From Massilia phosphatilytica (GTDB lineage: Bacteria > Pseudomonadota > Gammaproteobacteria > Burkholderiales > Burkholderiaceae_D): a DNA stretch of 64,000 nt. A program made the translations under genes and the position numbers. Below, one piece after another: positions 18,957 through 27,749 of the stretch. A model generated the notes under the pieces. That model saw only the letters and a list, made by a program, of their open reading frames with translations. It did no database searches and was not told where the DNA came from. Each line of letters starts with the position of its first letter. Position 1 is the first letter of the stretch. The DNA is taken from assembly GCF_002968015.1 (NCBI RefSeq), contig NZ_PUIP01000018.1:62001-126000 (forward strand), given 5' to 3'.

Positions 18957-18990
18957 GCGGTGCTCTCCCTCTTGGTGTCTTGGTGGTGAC

Positions 18991-19920
18991 TCAGTTTTTT
19001 TTGACGGGCTTGCGAATCTGGTGTTCACCGTGGAGATACGCGGCAATCGCCTCGGTGTGGCGGGCCGCCTTGGCCACGTTGGCCTTGTTGGACGTCATCA
19101 GCGACACGGCCAGCGCTTCGATGACGGCCAGCGCGGCGCTCGAACTGCTGGGCAGCACCGGGTGCGCGCTGTGCGCGTACAACACGTGGTGTCCCAGCTC
19201 GGCGAGCGGCGACGCGGGTGAATCGGTGATGGACACGATGGTCGCCCCGGCATCGCGCGCGAACCGCGTCAGCGACGCGGCGTCCAGCGTGTAGCGCGGC
19301 AGCGAGACCACGACCAGCACGTCCTTGCCGGTGATGGTCGCGAGATGGCTCGCCGCGACTTCCGTGCCGCCGCTGGCGGCCACCTCGACCACGTGGCGGC
19401 AGAACGGCTGCAGATGCATCGCGAGCGCGCCCGCGAGGAACGACGACAGGCCGAACCCCAGCACGTACACGGTGCGCGCCTTCGTGAGCATGGCGCCGAC
19501 GCGGTCGATCTGCGTGCCGGCCAGCGCGCGGCTCGTGGCCGTGATGGACGCCTCCGCGTAGCCCAGGCTTTCCAGCGCGGGCGATGTCTTCGCCGTGCGC
19601 CGCGCAATCATGCTGCGCAGCTTTTCGACGGGCTGTAGCACCGACTGCAGCGTCTCCGCCACCGCGCCGCGCATCGCCGCGTAGTTCTTGAAACCGAGAT
19701 CGCGCGCGAAGCGGCTGATGGTCGCCGTCGACACGTCGCATGCGTCGGCCAGTTCCTCGATGCCGAGCGCCGTCACGCGCACCTGGTTGCGCAGCACGTA
19801 ATCCGCGATCGCGCGGTTCGACGCCGAGCCCTCGGCCAGCACCCGCAGCAGCGACTGGCCGAGCGAAGACTCGGCGAAACCGATGTCGGGCGAGGCGCTG
19901 GACGGGGCGGCAGGCGTCAT
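18991..19920 (-). CDS. RpiR/MurR-family transcriptional regulator
   Basis: A 309-residue regulator with an N-terminal helix-turn-helix (about 20-80: LADACDVSTATISRFARDLGF) and a C-terminal SIS domain (about 125-270: KARTVYVLGFGLSSFLAGAL, DVLVVVSLPRYT) that normally senses a phosphosugar or other small metabolite. ATG 19920 is chosen; an in-frame TTG lies 15 bases upstream. It is the first gene of the minus-strand operon with the TonB receptor and cyanophycinase, and is divergent from the hydrolase-transporter operon, so it probably controls both from the site at 19991-20006. The ligand is unknown, and a SIS fold in an amino-acid or dipeptide pathway would be unusual. Confidence 0.92.
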   Translation of the reverse strand: MTPAAPSSASPDIGFAESSLGQSLLRVLAEGSASNRAIADYVLRNQVRVTALGIEELADACDVSTATISRFARDLGFKNYAAMRGAVAETLQSVLQPVEKLRSMIARRTAKTSPALESLGYAEASITATSRALAGTQIDRVGAMLTKARTVYVLGFGLSSFLAGALAMHLQPFCRHVVEVAASGGTEVAASHLATITGKDVLVVVSLPRYTLDAASLTRFARDAGATIVSITDSPASPLAELGHHVLYAHSAHPVLPSSSSAALAVIEALAVSLMTSNKANVAKAARHTEAIAAYLHGEHQIRKPVKKN

Positions 19921-19990
19921 GTGACCGGATGTCAATGAGTCAATGTTTTTAAATGTAAAACAGGTGCATCGCCCAACTCAACAACATTTT

Positions 19991-20006
19991 GAAAATAATC
20001 TTTCAT
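19991..20006. promoter_or_regulatory. Candidate RpiR operator between divergent operons
   Basis: TGAAA (19991-19995) and TTTCA (20002-20006) form a perfect inverted repeat with a 6-base A/T-rich spacer, the layout seen for RpiR/MurR operators. It lies 71 bases from the regulator ATG and 67 from the hydrolase ATG. A -10-like TACATAAT follows at about 20031 on the plus strand. Confidence 0.5.
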
Positions 20007-20072
20007 CGATTTACGTTGTGTAAAAATTCATACATAATCGGCCGCAAACCCGACGCCAGGAGACCCGTCCGC

Positions 20073-21191
20073 ATGCATACGAAGACCCATCCGATCGCGA
20101 CCGAGCCGGGCGTCGCCAGCTACCAGCTCACGTCGTACCACTACGGCAGCGCGGGCAGCGGCACCAAGGTCTATATCCAGGCGTCGCTGCATGCGGACGA
20201 GGTTCCCGCCATGCTCGTCGCGCACTTCCTGCGGCGTGAACTCGAACGACTCGATGGCGCAGGACGCATCCGCGGCGAAGTGATCCTCGTACCCGCCGCG
20301 AATCCCATCGGGCTGTCGCAGATCGTGCACGGCGCCCCGTTCGGGCGCTTCGACCTCGGCACCGGCACCAATTTCAACCGCGCCTTCCGCCACGTTGCCG
20401 ATGAATTGAAAGACACGCTGGCCGGCCGGCTCGGGCCCGACGCGACCGCGAACGTGGCCGCGATCCGCGCGGAGGCATGCGCCGCAGTCGAACGGTGGGA
20501 GCCGCAAGATGCCACGCAGGTGCTGAAAAAGACGCTGCTGGGGATGGCGATCGATGCCGACATCGTGCTCGATCTGCACTGCGACAATGAGGCGCTGCTG
20601 CACGTTTATACCGGTCCCGCGCTGGCCGACCGCGTGGCACCGCTGGCGACGCTGCTCGGTGCGCGCGCCTATCTGCTGTCGGCCGGTTCGGGCGGCGAAC
20701 CGTTCGACGAGGCGTGCAGCCGGATGTGGTGGGACCTCGCCGCGCATTTCGGGCCGGCGATCCCGATTCCGCCCGCGTGCGCCGCCGTCACCGTCGAACT
20801 GCGCGGCGAGATGGACGTGCGTTACGATTACGCCGAACAGGATGCGCGCGCGCTGCTGCAATACCTTGCGCGCGAAGGCGTCGTCGACATCCCGCACGAC
20901 GCGCTGCCCGCGCCGCGGTGCGCGGCGTCGCCGCTGGAAGCCGTGGAGCCGCTGCACGCGCCGCAGACGGGCGTGCTCGTGTTCCTGAAAGCGTTGGGCG
21001 ACGAGGTGAAGGCGGGCGACGCCATCGCCGACATCGTCAACCCGGTCACGGGCGACACGGCGACAGTGCATGCGAGCCGCGATGGCCTGCTGTTCGCGAG
21101 CACCGCACACCGTCACCTGCTGCGCGGGATGCACGTCTGTAAAATCGCGGGCACGACGCCCTTCCGTTCGGGTTCTTTACTGAGTCAGTGA
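20073..21191 (+). CDS. Succinylglutamate desuccinylase/aspartoacylase-family zinc hydrolase
   Basis: A 372-residue cytoplasmic metallohydrolase related to AstE and aspartoacylase (M14-like fold). Zinc ligands are visible as HADE (H about 40, E about 43) and DLHCD (H about 168). NFNRAFR (about 105) corresponds to the substrate-binding NxxR region and VELRGE (about 245) to the catalytic Glu region. The C-terminal 80 residues resemble a biotinyl/barrel-sandwich-like domain (GVLVFLKALGDEVKAGDAIA). ATG 20073 follows AGGAG; upstream in-frame sequence overlaps the promoter. The next gene starts one base after the stop. In this setting the enzyme could split beta-Asp-Arg or another N-acyl amino acid inside the cell; the family is clear, the substrate is inference. 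Confidence 0.85.
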   Translation: MHTKTHPIATEPGVASYQLTSYHYGSAGSGTKVYIQASLHADEVPAMLVAHFLRRELERLDGAGRIRGEVILVPAANPIGLSQIVHGAPFGRFDLGTGTNFNRAFRHVADELKDTLAGRLGPDATANVAAIRAEACAAVERWEPQDATQVLKKTLLGMAIDADIVLDLHCDNEALLHVYTGPALADRVAPLATLLGARAYLLSAGSGGEPFDEACSRMWWDLAAHFGPAIPIPPACAAVTVELRGEMDVRYDYAEQDARALLQYLAREGVVDIPHDALPAPRCAASPLEAVEPLHAPQTGVLVFLKALGDEVKAGDAIADIVNPVTGDTATVHASRDGLLFASTAHRHLLRGMHVCKIAGTTPFRSGSLLSQ

Positions 21192-21192
21192 C

Positions 21193-22575
21193 ATGCGACT
21201 ACGAATTCCCAATACCTTCGTGCTGCTGTTCGCGATCCTCGCGCTGATCGCACTGGCGACATGGTTCATCCCCGGCGGGAAGTACGACACGCACCTCGTG
21301 AATGGCAAGCAGCTCATCGACCCGGCCTCGTTCCACTATGTCGAGAGTGCGCCGCAAGGCCTCGTCGCGCTGATGAAGGCGCCCATCAAGGGCTTTGTCG
21401 AAGCGGCGCAGATCATCGGCTTCGTGCTGGTCGTCGGCGGTGCGTTCGCCGTCGTGCAGAAGACCGATGCGATCGACACGGGCATCCGCTCGATCGCCCG
21501 CATGCACGAGCACTCGGCGCTCGTGCGCGCCGCGCTGATTCCCGTCTTCGTCACCCTGTTCTCGCTCGGCGGCGCCACGTTCGGCATGAACGAGGAGGCG
21601 ATTCCGTTCATCCTGATCTTCGTGCCGCTGGCACTGGCGCTCGGCTACGACACCATCGTCGGCGTGTCGATTCCCTTCCTCGGTTCGCAGGCCGGCTTCG
21701 GCGCCGCGTTCCTCAACCCGTTCAACGTCGGCATCGCGCAGGGCATCGCGGGCGTGCCCGTGTTTTCCGGGATCGGGTATCGCCTCATCGTGTGGGTGGC
21801 GACGACGACCGTCACGATCCTGTTCCTGATGTGGTACGCGGCGCGCGTGAAGCAGAACCCGACGCTGAGTCCGACCTATGTGCTGGACCAGACGCGGCGC
21901 CAGGAACAGCCGGCAGCCGTCGGGCTTGACCGCATGACGGGCCGGCACAAGGCGGTGCTGGCGATCTTCGCGCTGTCGCTGGCTGCGATGGTGATCGGCG
22001 TGGTGAAGTTCGACTGGTACATCGACGAGATCGCGGCGCTGTTTTTATCGATGGCGATCGTCGTGGGTATCGTCGGGCGGCTGGGTCCCGACAACTGGGT
22101 GGGAGCGTTCATGCAGGGGGCGAAGGACCTGGCACCGACGGCGCTCGTGATCGCGATTGCGCGCGGCACGATGATCCTCGCGCGCGACGCCCACATCATC
22201 GACACGATGCTGCACGGCCTGATGCCGCTCGTGCAATCGAGCCACCCCGTGTTCGCGGCGCAGAAGATGTATCTGATCCAGTCGGTGATCAACTTCTTCA
22301 TCCACTCGGGCACGGGCCAGGCCGCGCTGACGATGCCGATCATGGCGCCGCTCGCGGACCTGGTGGGCGTGACGCGTCAGACCGCGATCCTCGCCTTCCA
22401 GCTCGGAGAATTATCGACGCCGATGATCCCGACGTCCGGCATCACGGTCGGCGTGCTCGCGCTCGCGCGCGTGCCGTGGATCACGTGGGCCAGGTGGATG
22501 ATCCCGCTGCAGCTGATCTACCTCGTGCTGGCCCTCGTGCTGCTCGTGCCCCCCTGCCTGATGCAGTGGAGCTGA
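21193..22575 (+). CDS. YfcC-family inner-membrane amino-acid/dipeptide transporter
   Basis: A 460-residue polytopic protein with about eleven hydrophobic segments, starting MRLRIPNTFVLLFAILALIA and containing the family-typical FIPGGKYD, FSLGGATFGMNEEAIPF and GSQAGFGAAFLNPFNVGIAQ. It belongs to the YfcC/DcuC-like ion-transporter group, often annotated as basic-amino-acid antiporters although few members have been tested. Its ATG lies one base after the upstream hydrolase stop, so the two are cotranslated. The operon context suggests uptake of beta-Asp-Arg or arginine from the periplasm, or exchange of products. It is convergent with GH39, only seven bases apart. Confidence 0.85.
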   Translation: MRLRIPNTFVLLFAILALIALATWFIPGGKYDTHLVNGKQLIDPASFHYVESAPQGLVALMKAPIKGFVEAAQIIGFVLVVGGAFAVVQKTDAIDTGIRSIARMHEHSALVRAALIPVFVTLFSLGGATFGMNEEAIPFILIFVPLALALGYDTIVGVSIPFLGSQAGFGAAFLNPFNVGIAQGIAGVPVFSGIGYRLIVWVATTTVTILFLMWYAARVKQNPTLSPTYVLDQTRRQEQPAAVGLDRMTGRHKAVLAIFALSLAAMVIGVVKFDWYIDEIAALFLSMAIVVGIVGRLGPDNWVGAFMQGAKDLAPTALVIAIARGTMILARDAHIIDTMLHGLMPLVQSSHPVFAAQKMYLIQSVINFFIHSGTGQAALTMPIMAPLADLVGVTRQTAILAFQLGELSTPMIPTSGITVGVLALARVPWITWARWMIPLQLIYLVLALVLLVPPCLMQWS

Positions 22576-22582
22576 GCCGGAT

Positions 22583-24148
22583 TTACTTCGCGATCTTCAC
22601 CAAGACCACATCGTTCACGCGCATCGGCACCTGCAGGTTCGCGGTGCCGTTCGCCGCGACCTTCACGGTACGCGTCTCGGGCTTGTCCACCGTCTGCGCC
22701 TGCAGCTTCGCGAGCTGGTCGGCCGTCAGCGTTTTCGGCTTGCCCATCTCGATGTAGGACGTGTACGCATCGTTGGCCTTGAAGCCCGTGCGGTACACCT
22801 GGACCTTGTACGTGCCCGGCTTCATGCCCTTCAACGCGAGCTTCAGGGGCGTGCCGTTCTTCGTCGGCTGGACGGCGCCAAAGAACGGGCGGTTGGTCTT
22901 CTTGCCCATGTCCGGTGTCTGGAAGTCCCACGCCAGCACTTGCACGCCGTTCGCGTCCTTCGTCACCCAGCTTTGCTTGTCGGTGGTCTGCACCTGCTGG
23001 TCGCCCAGCTCATGCATGTACTTGTAGGCGAACCAGGCCGGTTTGCGGATGCCCTGCGGATTCATCAGGCCGAAGCCGCCTTCGAAGGGCGCGGTCGGCG
23101 GACCCGGTTCCTCGAACAGGTCGGTGTAGGTCCAGTAGCTCATGCCCTGCGCGATGCCTTCCGTCGCCTTCAGCTTGGACAGGATGTACGCGGCGCTCAT
23201 GTACGAATCGTGCACGAGGTCGCGCGGGTTGTAGCTCGTGCTCCATTCCGTGAAGTACAGCGGCAGCTTGGGCAGGTAGGAGGCTTCGATCTCCTTGCGG
23301 ACCTTGCGCACGTCGCCGACGATGCCGTCCGGCGACGGCGACAGCTTCTGGTCGCCCTGGCCGTTCTCGTCCAGGAAGCCGCCGTCCACGCCATAGGTGT
23401 GCGTGGCGATGAAGTCGACGGCCGCACCGCTCTTCTGCGTGTGCGCGAGGAATTCCGGCACCCAGGCCGCACCCGCCGTCGCGGGACCGCCCACGCGCAG
23501 GGTCGGGTCGATCGCCTTGATGGTCTTCGACGACAGGTCGTACAGGTCGAAATAGGCCTTCTGGTCAGCCTTTTCCCAGAAGCCGTCCAGGTTCGGCTCG
23601 TTCCACACTTCGAAGAACCAGGTGCGCACTTCCTCCTTGCCGTAGCGCTGCTGCACGTGGCGCACGAAGGCGTCGACGAGGCCTGCCCACAGCTCCGGTT
23701 TCGGATGCGACGTGTTGCCCTTCCAATAGAAGATGCTGTTGTCCGACGTCTTCATCGCTTCCGGCGTGAAGCCCAGCTCGACGAACGGCTTGATGCCCAT
23801 GCCCAGCAGCTTGTCGTACAGGTAGTCGATCTTCGTCCAGTCGTACACGGGCTTGCCGTCGACGACCTTGAACGTGCCCAGCACGTCGTGGAAGATGCCG
23901 TGGAAACGGATGTAGCGGAAGCCCAGCTCATCCTTCGCAATCTTCAGTTGGGCCAGGCTGTCGTCCCGGATCAGCGTGCCCGGGTAATCGGAGCCCACCG
24001 ACAGGTCGGCGGCATGGTCGCGCGCGACGGTCGGCGCATTCGCATCGATGACGATCTGGCGTGCGTCCGCGGCCATGGCGGGCAGTGCGAATGGGGTGGT
24101 GAAAGCCAGCGCCAGAGCGGCGCGCAGCACGGTGCGGCGGTGTCTCAT
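22583..24148 (-). CDS. Secreted GH39 beta-xylosidase-like glycosidase
   Basis: A 521-residue family 39 glycoside hydrolase, typically a retaining beta-xylosidase. The signal peptide (MRHRRTVLRAALALAFTTPF to AMAA) is followed by the TIM barrel. The acid/base Glu is in FFEVWNEPN (about 181) and the nucleophile Glu in LYFTEWSTSY (about 299). A beta-sandwich C-terminal domain follows from about 390. Export fits the polysaccharide theme of the window. Its promoter contains TTTAGTAAA and GTAAAATCAAA also found before the TonB receptor at 2251, so co-regulation with the GH2/GH28 group is likely although 15 kb separate them. GH39 also includes alpha-iduronidases, but bacterial secreted members near pectin and xylan genes are usually xylosidases. 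Confidence 0.9.
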   Translation of the reverse strand: MRHRRTVLRAALALAFTTPFALPAMAADARQIVIDANAPTVARDHAADLSVGSDYPGTLIRDDSLAQLKIAKDELGFRYIRFHGIFHDVLGTFKVVDGKPVYDWTKIDYLYDKLLGMGIKPFVELGFTPEAMKTSDNSIFYWKGNTSHPKPELWAGLVDAFVRHVQQRYGKEEVRTWFFEVWNEPNLDGFWEKADQKAYFDLYDLSSKTIKAIDPTLRVGGPATAGAAWVPEFLAHTQKSGAAVDFIATHTYGVDGGFLDENGQGDQKLSPSPDGIVGDVRKVRKEIEASYLPKLPLYFTEWSTSYNPRDLVHDSYMSAAYILSKLKATEGIAQGMSYWTYTDLFEEPGPPTAPFEGGFGLMNPQGIRKPAWFAYKYMHELGDQQVQTTDKQSWVTKDANGVQVLAWDFQTPDMGKKTNRPFFGAVQPTKNGTPLKLALKGMKPGTYKVQVYRTGFKANDAYTSYIEMGKPKTLTADQLAKLQAQTVDKPETRTVKVAANGTANLQVPMRVNDVVLVKIAK

Positions 24149-24239
24149 GTTTTATTGTCCTCTTACGTCGAAGCTCGCTTTTGGGTGGAATGTTTGCGCT
24201 AACAGTGCGAGTTGACGACAGGATAGAGGATAACGTTCA

Positions 24240-24298
24240 TTTAGTAAAATCAAAAAACCAAATGATTTTCCGTAACCTAATGGGTTTAATCGGTTACG
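24240..24298. promoter_or_regulatory. GH39 promoter region with shared operator motif and second inverted repeat
   Basis: TTTAGTAAA (24240-24248) overlaps GTAAAATCAAA (24244-24254), both shared with the other carbohydrate promoters. A separate inverted repeat, CGTAACC (24271-24277) and GGTTACG (24292-24298) with a 14-base spacer, lies upstream and could bind a second factor. The rest of the gap from 24149 to the pckG terminator shows no gene. Confidence 0.42.
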
Positions 24299-24374
24299 CC
24301 GGGACTGTACCGCTCAGCCAGTCGGTTAGTTGCAGTATTGCCGAGATCCATGCGCGTGACACGATGAGACAATG

Positions 24375-24401
24375 AAAAAGGGACAGGCGCCGGCCTGTCC
24401 C
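24375..24401 (-). terminator. Rho-independent terminator downstream of pckG
   Basis: On the minus strand GGGACAGG pairs with CCTGTCCC (plus 24394-24401 and 24380-24387) around a short GC loop and runs into TTTTT (plus A run 24375-24379). It follows the pckG stop by about 58 bases. Confidence 0.8.
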
Positions 24402-24458
24402 TCTTCGTTTATCGCGGCCGCATCGTCATGCGTGCAGCCGTCGTCTCCTCGCTGGCAT

Positions 24459-26324
24459 TTACTCGTCCAGGCGCTTCTCCAGCTGCTGCTTGGTCGCGAC
24501 CAGTTCCTGCGGCAGGCGGTAGGCCAGCTTGTCGAACAGCTCGCTGTGCAGCTTCAGTTCCTCGCGCCATGCGTCCTTGTCGATCGACGTGATCCGGTTG
24601 AACTGCTCGTTCGTGAACTCGATGCCAGTCCAGTTCAGGTCGCCGTACGTCGGGGTGGTGCCGAACATGTGCTCGACGCCGCCGCCCTGGCCCTGGCTGC
24701 GGTCCAGGATCCACTTCAGCACGCGCATGTTGTCGCCGTAGCCCGGCCACACGAACTTGCCGTTGTCATCGGTGCGGAACCAGTTGACGCAGAAGATCTT
24801 CGGCAGCGCTTGCGGGTTCTTGTCGGCGATTTTCTGGCCCAGATTCAGCCAATGCTGGAAGTAGTCGCTCATGTTGTAGCCGATGAACGGCAGCATGGCG
24901 TACGGGTCGCGGCGCACGATGCCCATCTGGCCGGCGGCGGCAGCCGTCGTTTCCGAGCCCATCGTGGCGGCCATGTACACGCCTTCCGTCCAGTTGCGGG
25001 CTTCCGTCACGAGCGGCACCGTCGTCGAGCGGCGGCCGCCGAAGATGAAGGCCGAGATCGGCACGCCGGCCGGATCGTCCCACGCCGGGTCGATCACCGG
25101 GTTCTGCGTGGCGGCGACGGTGAAGCGCGCGTTCGGGTGCGCGGCCTTCGTGCCGGACGCCGGGGTCCAGTCTTTACCCTGCCAGTCGATCAGGTGTGCC
25201 GGGGCTTCCTTCGTCATGCCTTCCCACCACACGTCGCCGTCGTCGGTCAGCGCCACGTTCGTGAAGATGACGTTTTCGCGCAGCGACGCCATGCAGTTCG
25301 GATTCGTCTTTTCGTTCGTGCCCGGGGCGACGCCGAAGTAACCCGCTTCCGGGTTGATGGCGTACAGCTTGCCGTCCGTGCCCGGCTTGATCCAGGCGAT
25401 ATCGTCGCCGATGGTCGTGACCTTCCAGCCTCCAAAGCCGGCGGGCGGGATCAGCATCGCGAAGTTCGTCTTGCCGCAGGCCGACGGGAACGCGGCCGCG
25501 ACGTATTTCTTGTCGCCCTGCGGCGATTCCACGCCCAGGATCAGCATGTGTTCGGCCAGCCAGCCCGGACCGCCCTGCTGCGCGTCCTGGTAACCCATGT
25601 TGGAGGCGATGCGCAGCGCGAAGCATTTTTTACCCAGCAGCGCGTTGCCGCCGTAGCCCGAACCGAACGACCAGATCTCGCGCGTTTCCGGATAGTGCAC
25701 GATGTACTTGGTCGCGTTGCACGGCCAGCGCACGTCCTGCTGGCCCGCCTGCAGCGGCATGCCGACGGTGTGCACGCACGGGACGAAGTCGCCGTCGGCG
25801 CCCAGCACGTCGTACACGGCCTTGCCCATGCGCGTCATGATGCGCATGTTGACGGCGACATACGGCGAATCGGACAGTTCGACGCCGATATGGGCGATCG
25901 GCGAACCCAGCGGGCCCATCGAGAACGGCACGACATACATCGTGCGGCCGGCCATGCAGCCGTCGAACAGGCCGTTCAGGGTCTGGCGCATTTCGTTCGG
26001 GTCGGTCCAGTTATTGGTCGGACCCGCCTGCTCCTTCGTGGCGGAGCAAATGAAGGTGCGGTCTTCGACGCGCGCCACGTCACTCGGGTCGGAGCAGGCC
26101 AGGTACGAATTCGGGCGCTTCTCCGGGTTCAGCCGTTTCATCGTGCCGGCTTCGACCATCTGTGCGCACAGGCGGTCGTACTCTTCTTCGGAGCCGTCGC
26201 ACCAGTAGATGGCGTCGGGCTTCGTGAGGGCGGCGATCTCGGCCACCCAATTGATGAGTTTGTTGTGCTTGATGTAAGCTGGGACGTTCAGTGCGGCGAC
26301 GCCGCCCATCACGGGCTGGTTCAT
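24459..26324 (-). CDS. pckG: Phosphoenolpyruvate carboxykinase (GTP)
   Basis: A 621-residue GTP-dependent PEP carboxykinase, which converts oxaloacetate and GTP into PEP, CO2 and GDP for gluconeogenesis. The P-loop is FPSACGKTNFAML (about 284-296). Other family blocks are GYGGNALLGKKCFALRIAS, the substrate Arg region SPIAHIGVELSDSPYVAVN, and PRVLKW-type GYGDNMRVLKWILDR near 500. ATG 26324 follows GGAGG; an upstream in-frame TTG at 26342 lacks support. The length is normal. It is monocistronic with its own terminator. This enzyme supports growth on amino acids or organic acids, consistent with the peptide-scavenging genes nearby. Confidence 0.98.
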   Translation of the reverse strand: MNQPVMGGVAALNVPAYIKHNKLINWVAEIAALTKPDAIYWCDGSEEEYDRLCAQMVEAGTMKRLNPEKRPNSYLACSDPSDVARVEDRTFICSATKEQAGPTNNWTDPNEMRQTLNGLFDGCMAGRTMYVVPFSMGPLGSPIAHIGVELSDSPYVAVNMRIMTRMGKAVYDVLGADGDFVPCVHTVGMPLQAGQQDVRWPCNATKYIVHYPETREIWSFGSGYGGNALLGKKCFALRIASNMGYQDAQQGGPGWLAEHMLILGVESPQGDKKYVAAAFPSACGKTNFAMLIPPAGFGGWKVTTIGDDIAWIKPGTDGKLYAINPEAGYFGVAPGTNEKTNPNCMASLRENVIFTNVALTDDGDVWWEGMTKEAPAHLIDWQGKDWTPASGTKAAHPNARFTVAATQNPVIDPAWDDPAGVPISAFIFGGRRSTTVPLVTEARNWTEGVYMAATMGSETTAAAAGQMGIVRRDPYAMLPFIGYNMSDYFQHWLNLGQKIADKNPQALPKIFCVNWFRTDDNGKFVWPGYGDNMRVLKWILDRSQGQGGGVEHMFGTTPTYGDLNWTGIEFTNEQFNRITSIDKDAWREELKLHSELFDKLAYRLPQELVATKQQLEKRLDE

Positions 26325-26768
26325 ACATACCTCCAATGCCAATTAAGAATTCCTGGCGATTCCGACGGCCTTGAATGCGGCAGAGGCGGCGGCCTGCAAT
26401 GCGCGCAGCGGTCGGAATCCCGTTAATCTTGTCCCGGCAGGATCGTCGTCAAGGATGGCCTCGTGGGCCCGCACCTGGAACTCCGTGCGGTTCACGGTTC
26501 AGTGCTACGGCGGTCATGTCGCCAGCCCGGGGTCGCGTGTGCGCGGATGCCGGCGGGCTGGTTGGAACGTGTGCTGCTGGCCGCAAACGATATCAATCTG
26601 ACATCTCGGGCTCTTATTTCTGGTCGATTCTACACCTGCACAAACGCCTTTTAAATGCTTCAATAACAAAAATGTAGGAATTTTGGTTGAGTAATGTAGT
26701 AGGCTATTTCCTATCGTTCAAATTCTGTTATTTCATTACTTTCTTGCTGATAACATCGGCTAACATCC
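26325..26768. other. Intergenic region between pckG and the 2-hydroxyacid dehydrogenase
   Basis: A 444-base gap between divergent genes. The pckG-proximal half is GC-rich, while 26600-26768 is AT-rich and probably promoter DNA for the dehydrogenase. Short reading frames here lack start signals or similarity, and no structured RNA was recognised. Confidence 0.4.
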
Positions 26769-27749
26769 ATGAAAATTGCGATCCTCGACGATTATCAAGA
26801 CGCTGCCCGTACCCTCGAATGCTTCCGGCTGTTGGACGGTCATGATGTCAAAGTGTTCAATAATTCGACCCGTGGGCTGGGCCAGCTGGCGATCCGCCTC
26901 GCACCGTTCGACGCCCTCGTCCTGATCCGCGAGCGCACCGCATTCCCGCGCGCACTGCTGGCCAAGCTGCCCAACCTGAAGCTGCTGTCGCAGACGGGCA
27001 AGGTCGCCGGGCACATCGACGTGGCCGCCGCGACCGAGCACGGCGTCGCGATCGCGGAAGGCGTCGGCTCGCCGGTCGCGCCAGCCGAACTGACGTGGGC
27101 GCTGATCATGGCGGCCAGTCGCAAGATCGTGCCCTACGCCAATAACCTGAAGGACGGGCTGTGGCAGACGGCGTCGGTCAATCCCGAACTCAACGGCCTG
27201 GGCCGTGTGCTGAGGGGTCGGACGCTGGGTATCTGGGGCTACGGCAAGATCGGACACCTGATCGCGGGGTATGCGCAGGCGTTCGGCATGCAGGTGATGG
27301 TATGGGGTAGCGAGAAAAGCCGGGCCGCCGCGGTTGCCGACGGTTTATCCGCCGCGCCCACGCGCGAAGCATTCTTCGAACAGGCCGACGTGGTCAGTGT
27401 GCACCTGCGGCTGAACGAGGCGACGCGCGGCATCGTCAAGGCGGACGACCTGGCGCGCATGAAGCGCGACGCGCTGTTCGTGAATACGAGCCGGGCGGAA
27501 CTGGTCGAGGAAGGTGCGCTGGAGGCGGCGTTGCGCAAGGGACGGCCGGGGTATGCGGCGCTGGACGTGTTCACCAGCGAGCCGCTGGCGGGCGATGCGG
27601 ATATCCTGAAGATTCCGACCGTGCTGGCGACGCCGCACCTCGGGTATGTCGAGCGCGACAGTTATGAACTGTATTTCCGGGCCGCATTCGAGAATGTGGT
27701 CAATTTCGCGAACGGCAACCCGACCAATATCTTGAACCCGGCGAATTAA
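26769..27749 (+). CDS. D-2-hydroxyacid dehydrogenase family protein
   Basis: A 326-residue NAD(P)-dependent D-2-hydroxyacid dehydrogenase. It has a flavodoxin-like substrate domain in two parts and a central Rossmann domain with GIWGYGKIGHLIAGY (about 156). The catalytic triad is visible as Arg in NTSRAELV (about 241), Glu in DVFTSEPL (about 269) and His in TPHLGY (about 288). The substrate could be glycerate, phosphoglycerate or another 2-ketoacid; phosphoglycerate dehydrogenase SerA usually has extra regulatory domains that are absent here. The last codons overlap the stop of the convergent downstream gene. The Shine-Dalgarno site is weak. Confidence 0.92.
   Translation: MKIAILDDYQDAARTLECFRLLDGHDVKVFNNSTRGLGQLAIRLAPFDALVLIRERTAFPRALLAKLPNLKLLSQTGKVAGHIDVAAATEHGVAIAEGVGSPVAPAELTWALIMAASRKIVPYANNLKDGLWQTASVNPELNGLGRVLRGRTLGIWGYGKIGHLIAGYAQAFGMQVMVWGSEKSRAAAVADGLSAAPTREAFFEQADVVSVHLRLNEATRGIVKADDLARMKRDALFVNTSRAELVEEGALEAALRKGRPGYAALDVFTSEPLAGDADILKIPTVLATPHLGYVERDSYELYFRAAFENVVNFANGNPTNILNPAN

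Noticed and set aside
16038..18989. Plus-strand frame of 983 codons opposite cyanophycinase and the TonB receptor
   Set aside because: It spans two real minus-strand genes and shows only Arg/Ala/Val-rich shadow sequence.
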